A DNA stretch of 6,274 bases, taken from the NCBI GenBank assembly GCA_037144255.1, contig JBAWXE010000127.1, positions 1 to 6,274 on the forward strand, given 5' to 3'. The stretch's first letter is position 1. Each line of letters opens with the position of its first letter. Shown one piece after another: positions 1 to 6,274 of the stretch. This stretch comes from JBAWXE01 sp037144255 (GTDB lineage Bacteria; Bacteroidota; Bacteroidia; Chitinophagales; Chitinophagaceae). Both the position numbers and the translations under genes were made by a program. The notes under the pieces were generated by a model, which did no database searches, was not told the DNA's origin, and worked only from the letters and a program-made list of their open reading frames with translations.

Positions 1-245
1 GAGTGAGTAATATACATGGTCCTCAACTATTTGTCTGGGCAGGGAAGGATAATCATATATTACCCGAGCATGTACAAACCGTAACTGATACTATGAAGCA
101 GGCAGACAAAGACTTTATCAATGTAAATATATCTTATGCAGAACATGCCTTCTTCAATGCAGATCGTGCAGCTTATCATAAAGATGCATCAGCAGAAGCC
201 TGGGGTATTACCAAGGCTTTTTTTGAGAATAAATTAAAGAATTAG
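1..245 (+). CDS. Dienelactone hydrolase family protein, C-terminal fragment (5' end outside window)
   Basis: This is the last 80 or so residues of an alpha/beta hydrolase of the dienelactone hydrolase (carboxymethylenebutenolidase-like) family. The family uses a Cys-His-Asp triad to open lactone or ester bonds, usually in the cytoplasm. Counting from the valine codon at base 3, the segment VWAGKDNHI carries the likely triad aspartate (D16, bases 48-50). The segment YAEHAFFN carries the likely triad histidine (H48, bases 144-146), followed by the family's typical AY..DASAEAW...AFF ending. The nucleophile cysteine and the rest of the fold would lie upstream, outside the window. The GTG at base 3 could be read as a start, but 80 residues would be only about a third of a normal family member, so it is more likely an internal valine. 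The gene ends with TAG at 243-245, just before a strong hairpin. The true substrate is unknown; many family members are annotated only by fold. Confidence 0.85.
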   Translation, partial: VSNIHGPQLFVWAGKDNHILPEHVQTVTDTMKQADKDFINVNISYAEHAFFNADRAAYHKDASAEAWGITKAFFENKLKN

Positions 246-247
246 AC

Positions 248-284
248 TTATAAGAAAGGCTCCCTTCGGGAGCCTTTCTTATAA
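248..284. terminator. Bidirectional rho-independent-type terminator between convergent genes
   Basis: A perfect 17-bp inverted repeat (arms 248-264 and 268-284) surrounds a TTC loop. The inner stem is GC-rich (GGCTCCC/GGGAGCC) and the outer part is A/T-rich, so each strand has a run of A before the GC core and a run of T after it. It starts 2 bases after the hydrolase stop codon and ends 13 bases before the stop codon of the RND pump gene on the other strand. The symmetry and the placement suggest it terminates transcription from both directions. There is no long separate U-tract beyond the stem; the U-rich part is within the stem itself. Confidence 0.85.
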
Positions 285-297
285 ATTTATGATCTTA

Positions 298-3200
298 CTA
301 CTGATGATCAGGAATATCATCCATATCCTTTCTTTTAGCTTGTAGCGCTTTTAATTGTTTTTTGCCATAGGCAATACGTGTAATGACTACGAACAAGACA
401 GGTACAATAAAAATAGCGAGCAAAGTAGCTGCCAACATACCGCCAAGTACGGTCCAGCCAATGGTCTTACGTGCTACAGCACCTGCACCACTGGCAAAAG
501 CTAGCGGCAAAACACCCAAGATGAATGCCATAGATGTCATGATGATAGGGCGCAAACGTATACGCACAGCATCGATAGTAGCAGCTACCAATTCTATACC
601 ACTATCTACACGCTCTTTGGCAAATTCTACTATCAATATAGCATTCTTAGCTGCCAGACCAATGAGTGTTATCAAACCTATTTGAGCATAAACATTGTTG
701 CTGAGTTTAGGTAAGAGGGTAAGCGTAAGGATAGCACCAAATGCACCTAGTGGCACTGCCAGCAATACCGCAAATGGTACAGACCAACTCTCATATAATG
801 CAGCCAAGAATAGGAATACAAATATGATGGATAACATAAAGATGTAAACAGTCTTAGAGCCTGACTGTACCTCTTCGTAACTGAGACCAGAGTATTCATA
901 GCCATAACCTTGTGGTAATACCCTATCGGCTGTTTCTCTTAGGGCATCCAGAGCCTGACCACTACTATAGCCATCGCCGGCAGAACCGTCGACCTCAGCA
1001 GAACGGAATAGATTGAAGTGAGAAATGAGGGGTGCACTTTCTGTAACTTTATAATTGACCAAAGTGCTTAAAGGTATCATTTGTCCTGCCTGATTGCGCA
1101 CAAAATACTTACCCATATCTTCTATAGCCTTTCTATACATAGTATCAGCCTGAGCCAGTACATGGAAATTACGCCCATAAATAGTGATATCGTTTATGTA
1201 CATACTACCCATATAGGTTTGCATGGTACCAAAGACATCAGATATCGCCACCCCTAATTTTTTACACTTTTCACGATCTACATAAATATCATAACCAGGT
1301 GTATGGGAAGAGAAGAAACTGAACGCACCAGATATCTCTGGACGTTTATTAGCCTCAGCTATAAAGTTTCGAAGTACCTTTTCGAATGCCTTCACATCAT
1401 CGTTACTACCTTTCTGCTCTATAATGAAACTGAAACCTGCTGTCTGCCCTAGCCCGGGAATTGGAGGTGGCGGTATGACAACAATATTGGCATTTTTGAT
1501 GACAGAAAGCCGTTTCTTGATCTCTCCAATAATACCCGGCACTTGTTCTGCAGGGTTCTTACGTTCATCCCAAGGTTTCAGCTGGCAGAAAATTGTACCG
1601 CTATTAGATTTACTGGAGAAAGTAACCACATTAAGACCACCCAATGCAGCAAAGTGGCCGATACCGGGTACATCTTTAAGTATGGTCATAATCTGATTCA
1701 GCACTTCGACAGATCGAGTTGTAGATGAGGCTTCGGGTAGCTCGAAAGTGACATATATACGTCCATCATCCTCTGTAGGTATGAAACCTGTAGGCTTTTG
1801 TTTGAATAAGAAGATTGTACCCACCACTATACAAACAAGTATGATGATCATGTAGCGGGAAGCATGTATACCCTTTTTAACACCAACAGAATAACTATGA
1901 GTGGTTCTGCTGAACCATCTATTGAATCGGAAAAAGAATTGGTTCAAACCTTTTGACTTTTGGTCAATATGCATAGGTTTGAGCATAATAGAACATAAGG
2001 CAGGCGTAAGTGACAATGCAATAAAAGCAGATAACAATACCGATATTGCTATGGTGATAGCAAATTGTTGGTACAAACGACCTACTATACCAGGTATGAA
2101 GCCTACAGGAACGAATACTGCAGCCAATATCAGAGCGATTGCTACCACAGGACCAGAGATATCCTTCATGGCTCGATAAGTGGCTTCCTTAGGATCCAAC
2201 TTTCCAACATCTATATAGTGTTGTACAGCTTCTACCACTACAATGGCATCATCCACCACAATACCTATAGCCAGAACGAAACCAAATAAGGTCAGCGTGT
2301 TGATGGTAAAGCCTAAAGGAATAAAGAATATAAAAGTACCTATAATAGAAACAGGGATAGCTAATATTGGAATTAAAGTAGCTCTCCAATTCTGTAGGAA
2401 TAAGAATACCACCAATGCCACAAGCCCCAGCGCTTCTAACAATGTAATGATCACCTCTTCAATTGAAACCTTTACAACCGTAACTGATTCAAAAGGTACC
2501 ATGTAATCAATATCAACAGGGAAAGTCTTTTTGAGTTCAGCCAATTTTGCATAAACGCCTTCAGCAGTTTGTAAGGCATTGCTGCCTGGTGCCTGATACA
2601 CTAGTAGATAAGAAGCACGTTTACCATCTACGAAAGAGTTACTGGCATATGATAGTTTACCTAATTCTACCCTAGCTACATCTTTGAGATATACTAAAGA
2701 TCCATTCTCAGGACGACTTTTAATAATAATATTTTCAAAATCTGCAACTTTGCTCAGTCTACCATTTACAAACAAAGTGTATTCAAAAGCCTGAGAACTT
2801 GGTTGTGGTGGTGCACCTATAGACCCCGCTGCTACCTGTACATTCTGCTCTTGTAGTGCATTAGTAACATCCGAAGCGGTAAGGCCATATAATGCCAACT
2901 TATCAGGTTGTAGCCATACCCGCATACTAAAGTCATCGGCACGACTAAATATATCTCCTACACCTTTTACACGCAACAAGGCATCTCTTACAAATATGTT
3001 AGCAAAATTATCTACGAATGGGATACTATGAGTACTCTTAGGTGAATATAAAGCCACTAGCATCAGGATACTAGGGTTACGTTTACGTACTGTAAGACCT
3101 AAACGTTTTACCACATCGGGAAGTTGTGGAGTTGCTATACTAACCCGGTTTTGTACATCTACAGTAGCCACATCTACATTGGTACCTACGTTGAAAATAA

Positions 3201-3477
3201 CATTCATGGTCATCTTTCCATCGCTGGTACTATTGCTTTGCAGATAAGCCATACCCGGAGAACCATTTACCTGTGCTTCTACAGGTGTAGCCACAGTTTG
3301 TTCTACGGTCTGCGCATCTGCACCTGTAAAATTACCTGTTATCTGTACAGTAGGCGGAGTAATATCCGGATACTGTCCCACCGATAAATTGGTGATGGCA
3401 AGTAAACCTACCAATACCAATACAATGGAAATAACTATAGCGGTAACCGGTCTTTTAATAAAAGTATTAGCTAACAT
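298..3477 (-). CDS. RND efflux pump inner-membrane transporter (HAE1/AcrB-like permease)
   Basis: This is the energy-driven component of a tripartite efflux pump: a homotrimeric proton antiporter of the inner membrane that passes substrates to the adaptor and outer-membrane channel. The 1059 residues match the usual length (AcrB has 1049), and the start MLANTFIKRPV is typical of the family. Membrane helices lie at roughly 10-29, 341-361, 366-386, 395-416, 440-462, 470-495 and 540-558, then 876-896, 900-922, 930-952, 977-997 and 1006-1033. Two large periplasmic loops separate them. The proton-relay residues are all visible: D409 and D410 in AIGIVVDDAIVVVE (helix 4), K944 in GLAAKNAILIVEFAKE (helix 10) and R974 before RPIIMTSMAF (helix 11). 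The motifs FIPTEDDG (565-572) and GVLPLAFASGAGA (988-1000) also fit HAE1 pumps rather than heavy-metal (HME) types. It is the last gene of the operon, 31 bases after the adaptor, with no obvious Shine-Dalgarno sequence. Substrates cannot be predicted. Confidence 0.97.
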   Translation of the reverse strand: MLANTFIKRPVTAIVISIVLVLVGLLAITNLSVGQYPDITPPTVQITGNFTGADAQTVEQTVATPVEAQVNGSPGMAYLQSNSTSDGKMTMNVIFNVGTNVDVATVDVQNRVSIATPQLPDVVKRLGLTVRKRNPSILMLVALYSPKSTHSIPFVDNFANIFVRDALLRVKGVGDIFSRADDFSMRVWLQPDKLALYGLTASDVTNALQEQNVQVAAGSIGAPPQPSSQAFEYTLFVNGRLSKVADFENIIIKSRPENGSLVYLKDVARVELGKLSYASNSFVDGKRASYLLVYQAPGSNALQTAEGVYAKLAELKKTFPVDIDYMVPFESVTVVKVSIEEVIITLLEALGLVALVVFLFLQNWRATLIPILAIPVSIIGTFIFFIPLGFTINTLTLFGFVLAIGIVVDDAIVVVEAVQHYIDVGKLDPKEATYRAMKDISGPVVAIALILAAVFVPVGFIPGIVGRLYQQFAITIAISVLLSAFIALSLTPALCSIMLKPMHIDQKSKGLNQFFFRFNRWFSRTTHSYSVGVKKGIHASRYMIIILVCIVVGTIFLFKQKPTGFIPTEDDGRIYVTFELPEASSTTRSVEVLNQIMTILKDVPGIGHFAALGGLNVVTFSSKSNSGTIFCQLKPWDERKNPAEQVPGIIGEIKKRLSVIKNANIVVIPPPPIPGLGQTAGFSFIIEQKGSNDDVKAFEKVLRNFIAEANKRPEISGAFSFFSSHTPGYDIYVDREKCKKLGVAISDVFGTMQTYMGSMYINDITIYGRNFHVLAQADTMYRKAIEDMGKYFVRNQAGQMIPLSTLVNYKVTESAPLISHFNLFRSAEVDGSAGDGYSSGQALDALRETADRVLPQGYGYEYSGLSYEEVQSGSKTVYIFMLSIIFVFLFLAALYESWSVPFAVLLAVPLGAFGAILTLTLLPKLSNNVYAQIGLITLIGLAAKNAILIVEFAKERVDSGIELVAATIDAVRIRLRPIIMTSMAFILGVLPLAFASGAGAVARKTIGWTVLGGMLAATLLAIFIVPVLFVVITRIAYGKKQLKALQAKRKDMDDIPDHQ

Positions 3478-3508
3478 ACGTTTTGCTGGTTTGCAACAAA
3501 TAAAATGA

Positions 3509-4663
3509 TCAATGGGCTGCGCCTTGTGGACCTGCAGGTTTGGCGGAGGTAGTTATATCAGAACCATCATGGAGTTTTTGCACCCCATCTACAGCTATCT
3601 GCACTCCTTCCTTCAAACCACTCTTAATAATAACATTTGGCCCAATAGTAGCCCCTAACATTACTTTCTGTTGATGTGCTTTCTGACTATCAATGACATA
3701 AGCAAAATATTCTCCCATCTGCTCTGTAATAGCCTTAGATGGTATCAATAATTGATTCGCTCCTTCCTGACTATGAACACGAACCGTGCAACTCATACCT
3801 GCCCTTAACAATCCATCCTTATTAGGAAACACCAAACGTATCTTAATGGTACCCGTTTGTGGATCTACGGCTCTGTCAATCACTGATAATTTTCCCGGGA
3901 ATGGATAATATGAATTATTTGACATCAGTATGGTGAATAATGAATCAGCAGGAATATCTTTTTGCTTATCCAACATTACAAATCTGCTTACTTCCTTTTC
4001 ACTTATTACAAAATCTACTGCAGTAGGGTCATTAGTAGAAATAGTATTGAGTAATGTAGAACCCTGCGTGACAAGTGTTCCCAACTTTACCTGAGACAAA
4101 CCTATGGTACCATCAAACGGAGCAATGATAACTGAATATCTAAGGTCTGTTAATGCTTTAACTTTGTCTGCCTTAGCACTAGCCACTTGTGATTTAGCAT
4201 TTTGTAGATCGGTAAGTGCGGGGTCCAGTGTTTGTTTAGCTACGTCATCTTGCTTACTTAGGAATTGGTAACGCTCAGCATCCTTTTGGGCTTTTTGTTC
4301 ATTAGCAAGAGCCACTTGCAGGTTTGCTTCTGCTTGACTATAAGTAGCTTCGTATTTACTTTTATCTATTTCATACAGCTTCTGCCCGTTATGGATATGT
4401 TCACCTTCTTTAAAGAATATACCGGTGATATATCCACCCACTTCAGCACGCAGATCTACCTGGCTTAGTGCTGTTACTGTACCTGGATAAAGATCATAAT
4501 AAGTAGCTGGCGCCATTTGCACTTTATATAATGATACAGGAACGGGCATATTAGCAGGGGTATCTTTTTTTGCAGACTGACATGAGAATAGCCCTATAGT
4601 GCTAATCAATACCAGTCCAATACCTGCAAGCGATTTGTTCATATTATTACAATGGTTTGTCAT
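3509..4663 (-). CDS. RND efflux periplasmic adaptor subunit (membrane fusion lipoprotein)
   Basis: This is the adaptor that joins the RND pump to the outer-membrane channel. A hydrophobic stretch ending in the lipobox LFSC (Cys28) indicates a lipoprotein signal peptide, so the mature protein is probably lipid-anchored at the inner membrane. Domain order is typical: first lipoyl half-motif about 69-100 (LRAEVGGYITGIFFKEGEHI), an alpha-helical coiled-coil hairpin about 101-175 rich in Ala, Gln and Lys, second lipoyl half about 176-209 (APFDGTIGLSQVKLG), a beta-barrel about 210-296 with VDPQTGTIKIRLVFPN and LLRAGMSCTVRV, and a membrane-proximal domain to about 370. The length of 384 residues is normal. 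The first ATG lies 2 bases after the stop codon of the channel gene, which would allow coupled translation. An alternative start at M8 (codon 4640-4642) gives the more standard signal peptide MNKSLAGIG and a 23-base gap. Neither has a clear ribosome binding site. Confidence 0.95.
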   Translation of the reverse strand: MTNHCNNMNKSLAGIGLVLISTIGLFSCQSAKKDTPANMPVPVSLYKVQMAPATYYDLYPGTVTALSQVDLRAEVGGYITGIFFKEGEHIHNGQKLYEIDKSKYEATYSQAEANLQVALANEQKAQKDAERYQFLSKQDDVAKQTLDPALTDLQNAKSQVASAKADKVKALTDLRYSVIIAPFDGTIGLSQVKLGTLVTQGSTLLNTISTNDPTAVDFVISEKEVSRFVMLDKQKDIPADSLFTILMSNNSYYPFPGKLSVIDRAVDPQTGTIKIRLVFPNKDGLLRAGMSCTVRVHSQEGANQLLIPSKAITEQMGEYFAYVIDSQKAHQQKVMLGATIGPNVIIKSGLKEGVQIAVDGVQKLHDGSDITTSAKPAGPQGAAH

Positions 4664-4665
4664 GA

Positions 4666-6006
4666 TTAAATATTACCTGAAATATCTCCGAGTGATTTTT
4701 GCAGATCCAATTTACTTTCCAGCAAATGGAACAACGCATTCAGATAATTGATTTCCGATGTACGCAGATCTGTTTCTGCAGCAATAACCTCTATATACTG
4801 TTTGATTCCTTCGTTATATTGTAGTTTCACAACATTATATACTTCTCTGGCTATTTGAACGTTTTCTTGCAGTGTATGCAATTCATTCAGGTTGCTTTTA
4901 TAGCTTGCCAAAGCAAGAGTATAATCTGTAGATATTTGCAATTTCAGATTCGCCATATCCCAATCCAGACGCTCTTGTTGCAACTTGGACTTATGTAAAT
5001 TATCTACCCTTTTAAGACCCTGAAATAATGGTATTGAGAAATTAAGTCCTATTAGAGAGTTAGGATAGCTTTGGCTGAATAGATCAGAGAAAGTATTGCT
5101 TTCGTATAGTAAGTTATATGTATAGAAACCTGATAAGGATGGCAGGAATCCGGTTCTATAATATTTACTTGTTTGTTGTTGCAAATTCATCGCTGTTTGC
5201 AATGATTGGTATTCTATTCGCTTATCATAACGCAATGTTTGTGCTGTATCATAAAATACTTCCTGCATTAATTGTGCTGTATCAAATCTTACTTTCAGTT
5301 TTTGTTCTTCAGGATAACCTATTAATTGTCTGAGACTTGCATATTTAACTTTCAGTATCTCCTGTGTGGCTTTTAGCTCAGCCTTAGAATTGTTGAGTGC
5401 TATGGTTGCCCTTTTATAATCCACTTTATCAGCAGTTCCCCCTTCATATTGGCTATATGCATCCTTGAGGTTTTTCTCTAGGCGAGCAATATCTTCTTCC
5501 AAAATACCTAGTTGCTGTTGAGATAAGAGCAAGTCGTAAAATGCTTTGCTAACAGCTACTACCAGATTGATCTTGGTATTTGTGATATTCTGTTTTGCTT
5601 GCAGGCTATAAGAACGAGCAGACTTCAAAGCATATAATACATCGGGATTGAAAATTGTTTGAGAAACATTCAACTGAGGAGTAGAAATATTGTTTAATCC
5701 CGACTTCACTACTGTAGCAGGAGTTGTAGCACCTGAGAAAGCTACCGGCAAATCGAAGTAGTGTTGCAAATTAGCATTTACTCCCGCCTGTGGTAACCAC
5801 GCAGATAGACTGATATCAATATTGCTCTTTGTAATAGATTGATCTATATAAGATTGTTTCAATGCCGGCTGGTGCTGTAAAGCATACTGCACACATGCAG
5901 AAAGCGACAGATCTTCACCTGTAGCAACAGTATTATTTTGAGCAAAAGCAGCAAATGGCAATAAGAGGCCAATGTAAATCAGCCATAAGAATGCGTGTCG
6001 TAACAT
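4666..6006 (-). CDS. TolC-family outer membrane efflux protein
   Basis: This is the outer-membrane exit duct of the pump. Residues 1-22 form a standard signal peptide (hydrophobic core WLIYIGLLLPF, probable cleavage in AFA|QNN). There is no lipobox cysteine, unlike the OprM/NodT-type channels. The mature part shows the two structural repeats of the OEP family: about 36-232 and 258-440. Each has long helices and a beta-strand segment: QHYFDLPVAF to TPQLNVSQTIFNP in the first, and GFLPSLSGFYTYNLL to LIGLNFSIPLFQG in the second. Signature stretches are YEGGTADKVDYKRATIALNNSK (187-208) and LQYNEGIKQYIEVIAAETDLRTSEINYLNA (395-424). The length of 446 residues is typical. It is the first gene of the operon, followed almost directly by the adaptor. 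The ATG at 6004-6006 is supported by the signal peptide and by AGGA 4 bases upstream. Confidence 0.95.
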   Translation of the reverse strand: MLRHAFLWLIYIGLLLPFAAFAQNNTVATGEDLSLSACVQYALQHQPALKQSYIDQSITKSNIDISLSAWLPQAGVNANLQHYFDLPVAFSGATTPATVVKSGLNNISTPQLNVSQTIFNPDVLYALKSARSYSLQAKQNITNTKINLVVAVSKAFYDLLLSQQQLGILEEDIARLEKNLKDAYSQYEGGTADKVDYKRATIALNNSKAELKATQEILKVKYASLRQLIGYPEEQKLKVRFDTAQLMQEVFYDTAQTLRYDKRIEYQSLQTAMNLQQQTSKYYRTGFLPSLSGFYTYNLLYESNTFSDLFSQSYPNSLIGLNFSIPLFQGLKRVDNLHKSKLQQERLDWDMANLKLQISTDYTLALASYKSNLNELHTLQENVQIAREVYNVVKLQYNEGIKQYIEVIAAETDLRTSEINYLNALFHLLESKLDLQKSLGDISGNI

Positions 6007-6010
6007 ATAA

Positions 6011-6014
6011 TCCT
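6011..6014 (-). promoter_or_regulatory. Weak ribosome binding site of the TolC-family gene
   Basis: The - strand reads AGGA, 4 bases before the ATG at 6006. The match is short and the spacing is tight. It is the only Shine-Dalgarno-like sequence in front of any of the three operon genes, which is consistent with the weak use of this signal in Bacteroidota. Confidence 0.35.
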
Positions 6015-6022
6015 AAAAGGCA

Positions 6023-6044
6023 AGTTATTATGAAAAAAATAACT
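6023..6044 (-). repeat. Inverted repeat in the leader of the efflux operon
   Basis: Two 7-base arms (AGTTATT at 6023-6029 and AATAACT at 6038-6044) flank an 8-base spacer. In the transcript this could form a small A/U-rich hairpin, with a U-rich loop, ending 8 bases before the AGGA. It is not a terminator because no U-tract follows it. A role in translation or as a protein site is possible but unproven. Confidence 0.3.
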
Positions 6045-6097
6045 GAATTGTAATTCTAGTCCTTGATCCCTATATAGTATTCCGGGATTTCGAAGAG

Positions 6098-6105
6098 CAA
6101 ATCTA
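6098..6105 (-). promoter_or_regulatory. Candidate Bacteroidota promoter -7 element for the efflux operon
   Basis: On the - strand these bases read TAGATTTG, an exact match to the Bacteroidota -7 consensus TAnnTTTG. The transcript would start near 6090-6094, giving a leader of about 85 bases. The -33 element is weak: the best candidate is TTAG at 6127-6130 (3 of 4 bases of TTTG), with 21 bases between, which is within but towards the long end of the usual spacing. The exact -7 match and its position before the first gene make it the best promoter candidate in the window. Confidence 0.5.
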
Positions 6106-6127
6106 CCAATTACAACACACTAATCCC

Positions 6128-6141
6128 TAATACCGGTATTA
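6128..6141. promoter_or_regulatory. Perfect 14-bp palindrome, possible operator
   Basis: The sequence TAATACCGGTATTA is identical on both strands. It overlaps the candidate -33 position and is centred about 43 bases upstream of the predicted transcription start. A dimeric regulator bound there could block or assist RNA polymerase. Efflux operons of this type are often controlled by TetR- or MarR-type repressors or by AraC- or MerR-type activators. No regulator gene is visible in the window, so the binding protein is unknown. Confidence 0.4.
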
Positions 6142-6274
6142 CTTTTATTGATTTTCAGTTACAAATCTGATACTTGCTTAATATTCAATTCCCTATACAG
6201 CCAGATACATGCAATTTAATACCCCGACCGCGAACAGATATCTGATATATATGATTTTACGACTTAACTTTAGG

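Larger units (their letters stand above)
6007..6274 (-). other. Non-coding upstream region of the efflux operon
   Basis: This is an AT-rich stretch of 268 bases, up to the window edge, with no convincing coding frame on either strand. It holds the promoter candidate, the 14-bp palindrome and the leader inverted repeats listed separately. Bases 6142-6274 show nothing clear beyond a 10-bp palindrome CAGATATCTG (6235-6244). The gene beyond the edge, which could be a regulator, cannot be seen. Confidence 0.6.

Noticed and set aside
383..2506. Several + strand open frames of 60-100 codons opposite the RND gene
   Set aside because: They lie antisense to a clearly conserved pump gene, and their translations are low in family resemblance and lack initiation signals. 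They are shadows of the coding strand.
3483..3496. Small inverted repeat TTGC/GCAA between the adaptor and pump genes
   Set aside because: The arms are only 4 bases with a 6-base spacer, too weak to call an intra-operon terminator or processing site.
3124..5333. Further + strand open frames opposite the RND, adaptor and channel genes
   Set aside because: They are antisense to well-supported genes, with odd compositions (runs of Tyr, Ile, Cys and His) and no recognisable domain.
6067..6195. Three copies of TCCCTA (6067-6072, 6124-6129, 6190-6195) in the upstream region
   Set aside because: The 6-base matches are short, the spacing is uneven (57 and 66 bases) and the flanks do not agree, so a repeated binding site is not supported.
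6235..6244. 10-bp palindrome CAGATATCTG near the window edge
   Set aside because: It is short, in A/T-rich sequence, about 130 bases from the promoter candidate and with no symmetric flanks. It could belong to a gene outside the window, but cannot be judged here.
6193..6273. Open frame of about 26 codons on the - strand running in from the window edge
   Set aside because: It is short, A/T-rich and without a recognisable motif. It could be the tail of an upstream gene, but chance is as likely.

Overview
The window reads as chromosomal DNA of a Bacteroidota bacterium, plausibly of the Chitinophaga group. This is inferred from the moderately AT-rich base composition, weak or absent Shine-Dalgarno sequences, a Bacteroidota-type promoter element (TAnnTTTG) upstream of the operon, and the style of the efflux proteins. 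The genus cannot be fixed from the sequence alone.

Layout: bases 1-245 hold the C-terminal end of a dienelactone-hydrolase-family protein on the + strand, whose beginning lies outside the window. A perfect 17-bp hairpin (248-284) sits between it and the end of the oppositely oriented operon, and probably ends transcription from both sides. Bases 298-6006 on the - strand are a compact three-gene operon, read in the order outer-membrane channel (TolC/OEP family), periplasmic adaptor lipoprotein (RND membrane fusion protein), and inner-membrane RND pump (HAE1/AcrB type). The gaps are 2 bases (or 23 with a later adaptor start) and 31 bases. Bases 6007-6274 are non-coding as far as can be seen and hold the likely promoter, a perfect 14-bp palindrome that could be an operator, and small inverted repeats in the leader.

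Together the three genes encode a complete tripartite efflux pump. The RND trimer takes substrates from the periplasm or the outer leaflet of the inner membrane using the proton gradient, the lipid-anchored adaptor bridges the periplasm, and the TolC-like trimer forms the exit duct. The key proton-relay residues (D409, D410, K944, R974) are all present and all three frames are intact, so the pump should be functional. Substrates cannot be read from the sequence. The hydrolase is convergent and separated by a terminator, so it is unlikely to share regulation with the pump.

I found no mobile element, CRISPR array, RNA gene or unknown multi-gene system here. The least explained part is the regulatory region upstream of the operon.
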